From assembly GCF_029784155.1 (NCBI RefSeq), contig NC_073691.1, forward strand, positions 29,107,130-29,171,129: a DNA stretch of 64,000 nt, given 5' to 3'. Numbering within the stretch: position 1 is the stretch's first letter; each line of letters opens with the position of its first letter. The stretch comes from Uranotaenia lowii. Taxonomy: Eukaryota > Arthropoda > Insecta > Diptera > Culicidae. Shown in pieces: positions 47,349-59,969 of the stretch. Under the pieces are notes generated by a model. That model worked only from the letters and a program-made list of their open reading frames with translations, ran no database searches and was not told the origin of the DNA. The translations under genes and the position numbers were made by a program.

Positions 47349-49376
47349 ATAACATCAATTTACAACAATTTCAAAACAAAAGTTATCAAGAAGGCAAGTA
47401 AAAACAGAGTATATTGGTGTCGCACAATTGTTTGGTTTTAATTTGGAAAATAAAACTGTCTTCAATCGTTTCATTCAGGGGTTCAGCATTTTCGTGAGAC
47501 GAAAAATATTGTGATATTTTTCAGGTAAAAGGAGATTTGATCCTTTACTAAAGGAGACTTGATCCTTAATTTAGAGTGCCCTGACCCAAGACAAAAATCT
47601 AGCAAAATTCACAGATAAAAGGTCCGTTGACTATTATTTTGCCATATTAGTTCTTATTTCACAGTTTGTAAGTATCAGACAAAGAGAATTTTTAGAGTTT
47701 GTCTACTACCCTAGATTAATTGCGTACTTTAAGGCGCATACAGATAAATACAGTATTTTGAGTCCTCTCAACAGTAAATATATCTTTTTGGACCCTACGG
47801 ATCAATCAATTAAACCCATTACATAAATTCTGGAAAACTTTTTCTTAAAAAAATGATAGTTTACTATTGCTTTGAAAATATATCATAATGAAGTTCACAT
47901 TATGATCTAACGAATGATATATTGGAATTAACATTTTTTTAATTATTTTTTCACGTGGAAAGCATTTTAAAGTGTTAAAAAAGGAGCTTCCTATCACATT
48001 TTGTTAATTTTATCGAACAAAGTTCAATTACTCGAAAAATAAAATTTCCCTATTTGGCACATTTTTCTAGAACATTTGATATTTGTAGGAGGTTTCGGTT
48101 TTGAGATAAAGCGAAGGAATCAAGTATCCATATTCTTCTCAACTGTGGTATTTTTGTTGTTGAAATCGTTCAAAAGTACACCCTTCTTTTTTTCAATTTA
48201 ATTTTATTTCATATGGACTGTGATGCAAGAGGCAACAGTCGAATGCCGTTTTGTTTATATTTATTTTATATTTAAAAATATATTTTCAATAAATTTACAA
48301 CTCATTGTTTTTTTTATTTGAGAATGGGATTTGCAAGTTTTCACAACGTTTTCGAGCATAACAGAACAAAGTCATAAATATTGGAATAAAATTACTCTAC
48401 CGTATCAGTGTTTTAGAAATTGTTTTTTAAATTTTTGTGAAAAAGGTTTTGTTTACGAAAAATTAAGATTGAATCAATGGTCTAAAGTTGAGTATCACGT
48501 TGGATGTGTATAGATGAATTTCAAAAATTTAAAAAAAAATGTGTAGTTGAAAAAAAAGCACAACTGCTCTTCAGAGTTTTGTTTTAAGACTGCCAATAAA
48601 CAAAACAGATATAAAAATGATATTTGAAGCATTCTTATCACTGTTAAGAAAGGCTTAAATGAAAACAGTTGGTATTTAGAATGAAGAAAGTCTTTCAATA
48701 AGATTATTCTGAAAATATTAAGATAATTAAATCATGCACTTTTATCTATTTTTAAGATTTTTACTTTGATGATGAATTTCAGTTGTTTCGCAGTTGTTGT
48801 TATTGTTGTTGTACTTTTATTTAAAGATAGTTTTAAGCCTTGAACTTTTACCACACACAATAAGACAGAACTTTCCATTTTAATTTGAAGCTAGGCAATG
48901 CTGCCACCAGATTGCCCAAGGTGTGTATAAATAGTAACCTAATATCCTTGGCTCTGCCCAACCTTTTTAGAAATCACATTTTCATCATGGTAACCCCTTT
49001 TTATTGTGTTATATTTGTTTACTATTCCTTAACAACCAGAAACTCATAAAAGTGTGAAGAAAGTTATGGCAAAATTGATTAAAATTGATTGTCGATACCT
49101 GAATATTCAGTTTCGTACTTGGACGATAACTGCTTCCAATCAATCATAAAAGTGAAAGGAATTTGAAGGATATTATTCGACTCCTGAGTACAAAAGGAAA
49201 GTAGTTACTAATGCTGTTCATTTTTTAGAAATTTTACTTTTCGGTACAGTGTTTTCAGGAATGATGAAGATAGGTGATTCCAATATACATATGTATTTCG
49301 ATAGATTCTAGAATAAGTGAATCCGTACTCTCCCAGTTGAAGTTAATTTCAAACGTTCAGCTCTCGAACAAATGCT
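47349..49376. other. AT-rich non-genic DNA
   Basis: No gene recognised. A short direct repeat (GGAGATTTGATCC then GGAGACTTGATCC) lies at about 47530-47565. A TATAAATAG box at 48926-48934 shares the word TATAAATAGTAAC, except its first base context, with the box at 29653. No downstream open reading frame supports a promoter. Confidence 0.45.
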
Positions 49377-49380
49377 TTAA

Positions 49381-50116
49381 GAGGGGGGTAGGGTCTAACA
49401 CTTTAAAAAAATCGATTTTTTTATTTTATTATTTTCTTATTGTAAAACGTTTCAAGAATGTTGTGTCAAATTTTCAAGTCAATTGGAGCAAAACTGTAAA
49501 AATTATAGGCCTTTATCTCCTCCTATCTAATACTGCAAGAAAGCAAGAGCAGAAACTTCAAAAGCGTTTTTCTCGAAAGCACATTTTTAAAGTCCGTGGA
49601 CATCGTCATTTGAAAACTACTTCACCGATTCTTTTCAAATTTGGAACATATTTTCTACATATAAAATACCAGACCCCAACGATTTTCTTTTTTGTTTTTT
49701 TTTTTTACTTTGAGGAGATTTTACAGGTGAAAAATGGCGGATTTTTTCGTGAAAAATCGTTATTTTTACTTCAAACAGCCACAAAAATTTCATAAAAAAT
49801 TTTTAAGTTTAATAAAACCGTTGGGGTCCAGAAAAACATCTACCTATTAGAAATATTTTGCTCTGATTTTTTGACCTCAGATGATTCTGTGCTGAGATAC
49901 AGTGTCCACCGCAAATCCTGTTTTCTAAAATGCATCCTCGAAAGTGCTCCGTCACCGGCTCATTTTTTAATATTTTTCTACGAAAAAATTACTAAATGTT
50001 CTTTTAACAATGTTTTATATAATGCAAAAAATTCGAATACATGTGTTTGAACGATAGCTCTAGAAAAAATTCGTGAAAATGGTGTTTTTTTATACCCGTT
50101 AGACCCTACCCCCCCC
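49381..50116. mobile_element. 736-bp piggyBac-type MITE
   Basis: The ends are GAGGGGGGTAGGGTCTAAC (49381-49399) and, inverted, GGGGGGGGTAGGGTCTAAC (50098-50116), with one mismatch in 19. Each is flanked by TTAA (49377-49380 and 50117-50120), the target duplication typical of piggyBac elements. Internally GACCCCAACG and CGTTGGGGTC form a second inverted pair near 49672 and 49819. No transposase domain is visible. A 173-codon open frame crosses the left end into flanking DNA and is not credible as a gene. Confidence 0.85.
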
Positions 50117-50120
50117 TTAA

Positions 50121-53100
50121 GGATACCTGAAGCACTCACACACAAGCTAATTTTTGCCGAACTGGATCCAGCCAGAAAATCTAGCCGAATTTTGATTATT
50201 AATAATTGGATTCAGCAATCAAATTCTGTCTAAGAATGATAATAGATTAGCAAATTTCAGTATAATCAGTGTCAAATCTTGAGTTTTAAAAGAGAAATGT
50301 TAGAATATTTGTGTTCATCAACGGTATGCAAATGGAAATGGAAATGGATTTGTTTCAATGCAGACCAAAAAGTAATGTATCAACGTAACTCTATGAGTTT
50401 ATTTCGCAAAAGCGCTTCTATATGCCATTGCAAGTAATTAACAAAATTAAACAAAGTATTTTACAACCTTATAAACTTATTCGATTCACACACAACATTT
50501 TTTTGTAATTTTTTATTACACAATATATTTTATAATTGAAAAGCTGATGGACTTTTCCTCGGGTAATATGTATGTTGCTATCATCCACAGTGCAGAAATT
50601 TGGGCAGTTGTAATATAAAAATATATCAAAATTTTACGTTTAATAAGTACGCACAATGTATTCTTTGAAACAATATCAGTTTTGTTCACAAATGAAGCAT
50701 TCTCAATCGCACTTTTTAAAATTGAAAAACTGAAAAAGCTATATGCACCGCACTAACTTATTTCGAAACGTAAACAGTCAATTGGCTGGTTGCTATGCTT
50801 GAGTTTCAATCACTTTAATTTTGCATGAGCTACCATGATCATGTTTTTCTTTGGAATTGTTAATAGACAATGTCGACAACAGATGGCGGTGTTATCACTT
50901 TGTGAAAAATTCTACCGATGTTGTTCCAAGTGTCCTGTTTGTATGTCTGTGCTATAACCCTCAAATTGCTTCGCTCATCAAATTGATTTCTAGTAATGTA
51001 GATTTGAAAAGCGTTTGGTTTTATGTTTTTCTAATAATTTCTTAGTAAATCTCTGCAAAAATCAGGTTAAGACTGATATTAAGTTAAAAAAAAATTCTGA
51101 AATGGAATAACAACTGATCGATAGTTCATTTTTTTGGGAAATTTATTCCCATATTTAATTGATTTTTTTTTTTGTAATTTATGCATACAAAATACAGGGC
51201 TGTGAATGCGTCGGGAAAATATAAAATTTGAGTAGTCAAACAAGTGTTTCTCGTCAGGAGATACGATGACAAATAACCGAGAAAAAAGTTCCTGGAAACC
51301 GAAGGCATATCGATTGCCACAGAAACCACACTTTTTAAGTCGTGTCGGTAGGAAAATCGGTAACTATACTCTATTGCCACTAACTGCTTACTTATGTGGG
51401 TCCCAGGCCTTTCAGCAATGGATCGGTTAAAACCCATCATACATGTATCAGCAACTCAGCCACACATGCCTACACGTACTTCGAACGAACCCAACGATGT
51501 GGCAGCCCAAGAATCAACATCCCAACCAAAACTTAGAGGTCGATCCGAAACCAATCCTTTTTGGTGAGCCCAAAAGCCCAAAAATAGCCTACACCATCTC
51601 TCGTGTCCCTCCCCTCACACTCTCTGGAGCCACCGCATGGGTCACCCACCTACTTCCACACACACTCACAGGAACATCGAATCAAAAGTGAGACGCCTAC
51701 GCAAAGTTACACTCACACACGATGTGCGGACCTTCCCCATTTGCTTTTGAGGAGCAGCCGAAGGAGCAGGGAAGAATATGGCAAAACCAGACAGATCAAC
51801 CCAACTTGTGGCCGGGTCGGCGGTCGATAAAAGTGTGTGCTGTGAACTAGTAACGTTGTTGTGTGCTTCTTCTTTGCCATTGCCTTTTGGGTCCTTTCGT
51901 CCACCTTGAGGGGCCGCCCCCAAGTTTGGAACCAGCAGCTGAGGCTCTCGACCCGGAAAAGTGAAAGTTGCCCGCATTCAGGGGCAACGATCCGAAGGAA
52001 AACGGAAGGGTGAGAAAACCCCAAAATCCACGCAGAATTCACCCCAAAGGATAGGGTTTGGTTGGTTGACTGAAGAGAGATACAGGAAATGTACACACAC
52101 ATGTTCCTCGTAGCAAGATCTGGGTGCAATAAAAAGTCGAAACAAACGGATGCAAAGGATTGCTACTTTCATCTGGCAAAGAAAAGCCTTTCCTGAATGG
52201 AACGGATTTCTCTCTCGATGGTCCCAGGCCCGGTCCAAGAAAGGTGTTGGCAGCCGAGTAATGGCAAACAATTTGTAAATTTCATCTGAAAATCACTGCT
52301 CTCGAATGGAGCCGAATGTGTTACGCACCAGAGCTCCTGTTCTAGGATCTTAGGCAAGCCTTCTCGGGAGGGTACATTAACAACAGCATCAGCATCATCG
52401 TCACACTTGTAACAAACAGGACTCTTGTCGGATGCGTTTTTCCTCCTTACCTTCTTCTGGAACCATCAGAGCTCGATTTGAGTTTTTGTGGTTGAGTTGC
52501 AACATCCAGTACACACACTCATCATCATTACCTCATGATTGAATGGATGCCTCTTCTGAGATGGGAGAGTGAAAACTTGTTCGTTGAAAAACCAAGAAGA
52601 AGACTGAATGCACTCTCCATAAACGTATGTACTCCATACACTGGAACATATGATGTACAAGTCCTTTTCCGGGCTGTTGACTTTTATGGGCTCCGATTTT
52701 AAAACCTGAAGCTAGGCAACCGTTTCTAACAGGAGTACCACTAACTGTACACGTGTTTTGATGTTGTTTCGTGTTGTAACACAGGGTTGCCACCTCTCCC
52801 CCCCTTTCAAGAGTTTATTCATACAAGTCCTGTGCATACTTGCTTGTAGGGTAATTTTTGTGTCATCTTCATCAAATGAAGCACTTGCTCAACATCATCA
52901 TCTTTGGACCAAACAATGTCAAAGTCTTTTCTGGAACGATAGTTACTAAGCAAATGTTTGTACGATTTATGAACTTGCCACTTCACTTGGCTAACTGAAT
53001 AATGGAAGAAAAGTGTACTGGGACACAATTTGAGCTTTAAGCAAAACAGATATTCTCATACGAAAGTAATAAACAATAGTTGAAGGTGTTGATCATGGGC

Positions 53101-53539
53101 ATGAGGGATGTTAGAAGAATAAATTCATTATTCACCACAATAGCTTCAATAATTGCAAGCAACCTTCTCATTGATGAAATTCGATCACATGATACTATTA
53201 TCTAAGTTTAGAAAATTACTTCGAAATAACTTCCAAATAAAAATAAAGGACACAATTTTTAAAGATGCCCAAAGATATGTTTCAAATAGTTTGGTATGTA
53301 CGGATTGACCTCTGAAGTAAAATTAACAAGTATATGGAAAACATAATTGAGTAAAATAACATTAGTTGGAGTAAAAACGATGCGGTATCGTATCAGTCGA
53401 ATAGAAAATTGATTTTTAAAATTTTGAAAAAAATTACAGTTTTGAAAAAATCCAACGATTTTCATTTCGTCGTATTGGCACTTTTAACAATTAAGATAAA
53501 TTTTCAATTTTGTTCGAATTGGCAAAATATTGATCATTG
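50121..53539. other. AT-rich then GC-balanced unique DNA
   Basis: 50121-51430 is AT-rich with no recognised element. About 51440-52800 is GC-balanced, single copy, and includes a CA-rich stretch near 51640-51720. Overlapping open frames of 60-138 codons on both strands show no domain and no agreement between strands, so I do not call genes. 52800-53539 is again AT-rich. Confidence 0.45.
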
Positions 53540-53697
53540 AAAAAAATGACGACATTGACAAATAAGACTTAAATTTCAAAAATTGACGAAAATGACAAAG
53601 ATCACAAAAATGGCAAAAATAACCAATTACCAAATAAACAAAATTGAAAATTTTTAAAAATTATACAAAGAAACTCAATTTAAAAAATTCACCACTG
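53540..53697 (+). repeat. Decayed left flank of array 3, opposite orientation
   Basis: Loose copies of ATTGACAAAT, AATTGACGAAAATGAC, GATCACAAAAATGGC and CAAAAATAACC lie on the plus strand. They are the A-rich orientation of the 9-bp unit, whereas array 3 itself starts at 53698 in the T-rich orientation. Confidence 0.6.
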
Positions 53698-56083
53698 TTG
53701 GCATTTTTTGTCATTCTTGGCATTCTTGTCATTTTAGTTATTTTTGTAATTTTTGTAATTTTTGTAATTTTTGTAATTTTTGTAATTTTTGTAATTTTTG
53801 TAATTTTTGTAATTTTTGTAATTTTTGTAATTTTTGTAATTTATGTAATTTTTGTAATTTTTGTAATTTTTGTAATTTTTGTAATTTTTGTCATTTTTGT
53901 AATTTTTGTAATTTTTGTAATTTTTGTTATTTTTGTAATTTTTGTAATTTTTGTAATTTTTGTAATTTTTGTAATTTTTGTAATTTTTGTAATTTTTGTC
54001 ATTTTTGTAATTTTTGTAATTTTTGTAATTTTTGTAATTTTTGTAATTTTTGTAATTTTTGTAATTTTTGTAATTTTTGTAATTTTTGTAATTATGTCAT
54101 TTTTGTCATTTTTGTAATTTTTGTATTTTCGTAATTTTCGTAATTTTTGTAATTTTTGTAATTTTTGTAATTTTTGTAATTTTTGTAATTTTTGTAATTT
54201 TTGTAATTTTTGTAATTTTTGTAATTTTTGTAATTTTTGTAATATTTGTAATTTTTGTAATTTTTGTAATTTTTGTAATTTTTGTAATTTTTGTAATTTT
54301 TGTAATTTTTGTAATTTTTGTAATTTTTGTAATTTTTGTCATTTTTGTCATTTTTGTAATTTTTGTAATTTTTGTAATTTTTGTAATTTTTGTAATTTTT
54401 GTAATTTTTGTAATTTTTGTAATTTTTGTAATTTTTGAAATTTTTGTAATTTTTGTAATTTTTGTAATTTTTGTAATTTTTGTAATTTTTGTAATTTTTG
54501 TAATTTTTGAAATTTTTGTAATTTTTGTAATTTTTTTAATTTTTGTAATTTTTGTAATTTTTGTAATTTTTGTAATTTTTGTAATTTTTGTAATTTTTGT
54601 AATTTTTGTAATTTTTGTAATTTTTGTAATTTTTGTAATTTTTGTAATTTTTGTAATTTTTGTCATTTTTGTAATTTTTGTAATTTTTATAATTTTTGTA
54701 ATTTTTGTAATTTTTGTAATTTTTGTCATTTTTGTAATTTTTGTAAATTTTGTAATTTTTGTAATTTTTGTAATTTTTGTAATTTTTGTAATTTTTGTAG
54801 TTTTTGTAATTTTTGTAATTTTTGTAATTTTTGTAATTTTTGTAATTTTTGTAATTTTTGTAATTTTTGTCATTTTTGTCATTTTTGTCATTTTTGTCAT
54901 TTTTGTCATTTTTGTCATTTTTGTCATTTTTGTCATTTTTGTCATTTTTGCCATTTTTGTCATTTTTGTCATTTTTGTCATTTTTGTCATTTTTGTCATT
55001 TTTGTCATTTTTGTCATTTTTGTCATTTTTGTCATTTTTGTCATTTTTGTCATTTTTGTCATTTTTGTCATTTTTGTCATTTTTGTCATTTTTGTCATTT
55101 TTGTCATTTTTGTCATTTTTGTCATTTTTGTCATTTTTGTCATTTTTGTCATTTTTGTCATTTTTGTCATTTTTGTCATTTTTGTCATTTTTGTCATTTT
55201 TGTCATTTTTGTCATTTTTGTCATTTTTGTCATTTTTGTCATTTTTGTCATTTTTGTCATTTTTGTCATTTTTGTCATTTTTGTCATTTTTGTCATTTTT
55301 GTCATTTTTGTCATTTTTGTCATTTTTGTCATTTTTGTCATTTTTGTCATTTTTGTCATTTTTGTCATTTTTGTCATTTTTGTCATTTTTGTCATTTTTG
55401 TCATTTTTGTCATTTTTGTCATTTTTGTCATTTTTGTCATTTTTGTCATTTTTGTCATTTTTGTCATTTTTGTCATTTTTGTCATTTTTGTCATTTTTGT
55501 CATTTTTGTCATTTTTGTCATTTTTGTCATTTTTGTCATTTTTGTCATTTTTGTCATTTTTGTCATTTTTGTCATTTTTGTCATTTTTGTCATTTTTGTC
55601 ATTTTTGCCATTTTTGTCATTTTTGTCATTTTTGTCATTTTTGTCATTTTTTTCATTTTTGTCATTTTTGTCATTTTTGTCATTTTTGTCATTTTTGTCA
55701 TTTTTGTCATTTTTGTCATTTTTGTCATTTTTGTCATTTTTGTCATTTTTGTCATTTTTGTCATTTTTGTCATTTTTGTCATTTTTGTCATTTTTGTCAT
55801 TTTTGTCATTTTTGTCATTTTTGTCATTTTTGTCATTTTTGTCATTTTTGTCATTTTTGTCATTTTTGTCATTTTTGTCATTTTTGTCATTTTTGTCATT
55901 TTTGTCATTTTTGTCATTTTTGTCATTTTTGTCATTTTTGTCATTTTTGTCATTTTTGTCATTTTTGTCATTTTTGTCATTTTTGTCATTTTTGTCATTT
56001 TGGTCATTTTTGTCGTTTTTGTCATTTTTGTCATTTTTATCATTTTTGTCATTTTTGTCATTCTTGTCTTTTTTGTCATTTCC
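53698..56083 (+). repeat. Array 3 of the 9-bp satellite (about 265 units)
   Basis: An irregular lead-in (53698-53737) is followed by TTTTTGTAA units to 54868 and TTTTTGTCA units from 54869 to about 56083. This is the same T-rich orientation and block order as array 2. Rare variants in the first block include TTTTTGAAA, TTTTTGTTA and isolated TTTTTGTCA units. The right end has irregular units (GGTCA, TCGTT, TTATCA, TCTTG, TCTTT) before CCTAAG. Open frames of 400-650 codons on both strands are by-products of the period. Confidence 0.97.
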
Positions 56084-56390
56084 TAAGTTGATCAATCAAA
56101 AAATTATCAAAAAAGTAGGAATCTTACAGAATTGAAAGGAACAAAATCGACTTGATAAACAAATTCTCAAATATAACAAAATCGACAAAAATTGTAATTT
56201 GGACGAAACTGACTAAATTGACAAAAGAAAAAATGGAGAAAAATTACCAAACCGTGTAAATTGACAAAATTACCAAAATTAACAAAAACTTAATAAAATA
56301 AAAATGATAAAATAAACAGTTCTGACATAATTAACAATATTGACAAAATTGAAAATTATAACTGAACTGACCAAATGGGTCAACCACTTG
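56084..56390 (+). repeat. Decayed right flank of array 3, opposite orientation
   Basis: Words such as ACAAAATCGAC, AAATTGACAAAAG, GTAAATTGACAAAATTACC and ATATTGACAAAATTG recur loosely on the plus strand, all variants of the A-rich form of the unit. With 53540-53697 they bracket array 3 with old copies in the opposite orientation. Confidence 0.6.
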
Positions 56391-59300
56391 GCATAAATTC
56401 CAAAACTAATTTAAAAAATATTGTAAAAACTTAAAAATCTTTATTTTTATAATTTGGAACCCGATATAATTTGTATCTCACGAAGAACAATTGTGTACAA
56501 ATAAATTTATATTGAGTATAAATATTAAATGGAAGATGGAATCAGAAATGCTAATATGCTAGCTATGAATATCTTCTGATCATCTCAGGTTGATCTTGAT
56601 TTTTTTGTCTTCTGTTTTTTTTTTTTCATTTTATCTTTACGAATTATTCAATGAGTTTGGGGTTTTCTTGTTAGTTCTAAGTCAGAAATAGTTTAAATTG
56701 TCAATGCTGATTCAAAAGAAATATTTTTAAAAAATGTCCGTTGAAAATAAAATAAATTTAAATATGATCATTATTTCACTTTAACAGGGGTTAAGCTCCT
56801 TTGTAAAAAAGCGTTGGTTAAAGTACTTAATTTTTTGAAATTGATTGGTATTTCCATAGGTATGATAATGATAAAATTTGGCTTCGATGGCACAAATTTT
56901 AACTTTTTCTTCTTGATATGAAATTTTCAATAAGAAAATTTCAGTATCTCACTTTTATATTTTTAACTAAACATCAAAACGCACGAACTCCTACCAGCCT
57001 ACAAAACCAGCACGGAAAAACATTAAAAATGTTTTACGAGACCATTAAATTTTCACGGCAAAGTCTTGCAGATATTCATCAGCAGCTCATAAAATTATAC
57101 GGTTTCAATTTAATGATAAACCGGGGGCCAACGAGTGCAGCATCCGGAGCAAAAGTGGTCCACGAAAGGATGCAAAAGTAAAGAAAAACTTTTACCTTTT
57201 CTTGAGCTGGGCGGGCATAAACAGATGTATGGATGGAAGAAATTTTCCCAATTTTAAAACAGCACAATATATGCGCACAACCGGTTAGTTGAATAATTAA
57301 CGATGCAGAAAATTATCCCAGCACTGAAAAGGTTGCAAAATAAAAAAAGGGTTTGGAGAGAGATTTGTGTTCATGTGTAGGGAAATTATTCCGCTTTGTA
57401 AAGTTCTATTTTTCTGAACTTGCACCAATGAATGGAACGGATTCAATGGTGTGGTAAGAAATAAATAATGAAAATCTTCTGGAACTTGGAACATCCCGGG
57501 CTTCCGACGAACAACGACGATGTTTTTCCAGGTTTTATCTGAGAAACTTTTCCATGAGCTCACAATTTTCCTTCCTAGCTGGATGGGTTCCGGATAAAAT
57601 CCAGGAAGCATCAGGAAGGTCCTACATATTTGTCTGCATTGGCGACTGGAATGTGCAGGAGCGCTTCTTTGAAGTCATTTTTCAAATCCTCGTTAAGCCA
57701 AACGTCTAACCCTTTTTACACTACCCTTTTTACTCAAACACTTGGGGATCGGGATGTTGTTTGGTCAGTTCCGCTTTGGCTGGAGAGAAAATATTTCAAT
57801 ATAAAAATTAACCCCAGCTGACCACCGCCAACGACGATGACGACGACGGTGCTCGGAAGTGGACGGAAGTGACCAATTCTTAGATGCTGTACCGGAGTTC
57901 CACCCTGAAAAGGATTCGCGGAGGGGTTTGATGGTTTTCAATTTTAGTGAAGCTACATAGTTAAACAAATCAATAAATGCAACGTTAACAAGTTTTTGAT
58001 TGTTGTGCATTCACACGAAAACTTCAACACTGAACATATAAAGATTATAACTTGGTTGGTGACTTGAGATCATATATTCATGTTTTTTTTTTCAAATATA
58101 ATTGAACCTTGTCACATAATCGGAACCCATACGGTTTCAAATGTTTTAAAATTAATTAGATATCAAATTCACGTTGTCAGAAAAATTATTTGTTACCTCA
58201 GTGATTTTTAAATTTTCCTGTAAATATTCGATATTCACCATACTCGACAAAAGGGGGAACCTGCAAAAAAATTTGGATTTCAATGAAAAATCTAATGGGG
58301 GGCGCCGGGGGTTTTTAGATCTTTCTAAAAATTGAACATTTGGTTCATTATTACGATTTAAAAAAACATTTTTTTTTTAAATTTCAAATACTTTATAGTT
58401 TTTTTAATCGGTTAGATTTGTTTTCAAATAAAACTAAACCAGATTTTAAAGCTACAGAATTGTGCTATTTTTCAACGAAAATCATACAGTAGCTGATCAA
58501 ATCACATTGAAAGCTCATCAAATTTTAAGATAAAATATTAAAAAATTTAAGTAATGATCGTGAACATGAAATAATGTAAATAAGCTTAAAATTGTGTCTG
58601 AAAGTATCGTCTGCATCACCGAATATTCTTCAAAAATACCATTGTATAGTCCAATTAATCATGCAACTTTCATCTAAAAATACCTAAGTGGGCCAACTGT
58701 CTCCTTTGAGAGTTATGAAAGAAATAATTACAATCAGAAGAATAAATAAACAATGGTCGAGCAACTGCACTCACAAATAAGCAGGTGATCATTCCTCCAA
58801 GCGGGAAATAAATGTTACAAAATACATAAAAACGCTCGAGCTTTAATTTTAGCTTTACCAAGCTGGTATACAATTGAATTTTCAAAATTTTTCACTCCAT
58901 GACAATATTTATCGGATGAAAGTTATGTTTCATTGTAGTGATCAATTCTCCAATAAAAGCGTTTCAGAATCGTAGGACTTCTATTGGCAGTCTAACTTTC
59001 TTATAATTTTTTCACATTATTTTAAATCTAGGATACATTTTTTACATTATTTTTAGAAAATTGCATAACCACATGTTTTTACTAACTATAATAATAATAA
59101 AATAAATTCTTTATTTTTTCGGTTGCAAATATTAAATATATTTGTTGATTTGTTGTCGTTTTTTTCCAATTCCATTCCATTTAGACGGCTGTTTCTTCTT
59201 TTTACCTAACAAATGATCTTTTTTTTCTAAATAACATTTTTCCCTAATGGTTGTAAATTTTAGACCACGCTCTCATAGGCTGTATTAGATCGAAAACGCA

Positions 59301-59969
59301 AAGACCAAGAATTTCCAACGGTTTGATAATTTTTTTTTAAATGTCGTCAAAAAACGAATAGTTCGTTGCTGATAAACAAATAACCCTACACAAGAACTAA
59401 AAACTAATTTTTCATTATATGATCTTTTATGAAGGATATAGATTTTGTCTAGTTTTTCTAGACGTACTTTAGAAAATAAGTGTAGTCCAACAATTTTTTA
59501 GAAAATTTAAAAGAATCGGTATTACTAGTTTTTACATCACTAAATGGCATTTCAAAGTTTGTGAAATGAATATTTATTTTTTTTAACACCTTTGTAGAAG
59601 ACTTCTGTAGTAATGAGATGAAGGATATGCAGAAAATAAATCAAATTAAATTAACAATATTCTTTTTAACGAATAGTCACCGTTGATTATTATTTATATG
59701 ATAGTTTAATGGCGTTGCGGTGAACTTTTTGCTACGAAAATTCTTGATAGAAGAATTAAAGATAGAAATTAAATGACGGATAGACAAAGCAGATACTTAA
59801 TAGAAGAAAATTGAAAGATGTTGAAAATGAGCCAAGAGCATATTTTATGGAAAGCTTCAAAGGTGCGTTCTAGACCCTTTGTCCCGCATCAATTGAATAG
59901 CTGGGAGAAGTAATAGCGAGAGGCGCAATTACGTTCATACGACAAAGTCAGAATCGTAAAATCACGACA
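56391..59969. other. Non-genic DNA with a GC-balanced part at 57.1-57.9 kb
   Basis: No gene recognised. 57100-57950 is more GC-balanced and contains a GACGAC-rich stretch (about 57823-57845). The rest is AT-rich. Open frames of 60-104 codons have no known domain. Confidence 0.45.

Noticed and set aside
49274..49795. 173-codon open frame
   Set aside because: It begins in flanking DNA and crosses the left end of the TTAA-flanked MITE, so it cannot be a conserved gene.
51713..52129. 138-codon minus-strand open frame
   Set aside because: Competing open frames exist on both strands and the peptide resembles nothing known; balanced composition alone explains its length.
53644..56135. Open frames of up to 657 codons in array 3
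   Set aside because: Repeat translation only, with no unique domain at either end.
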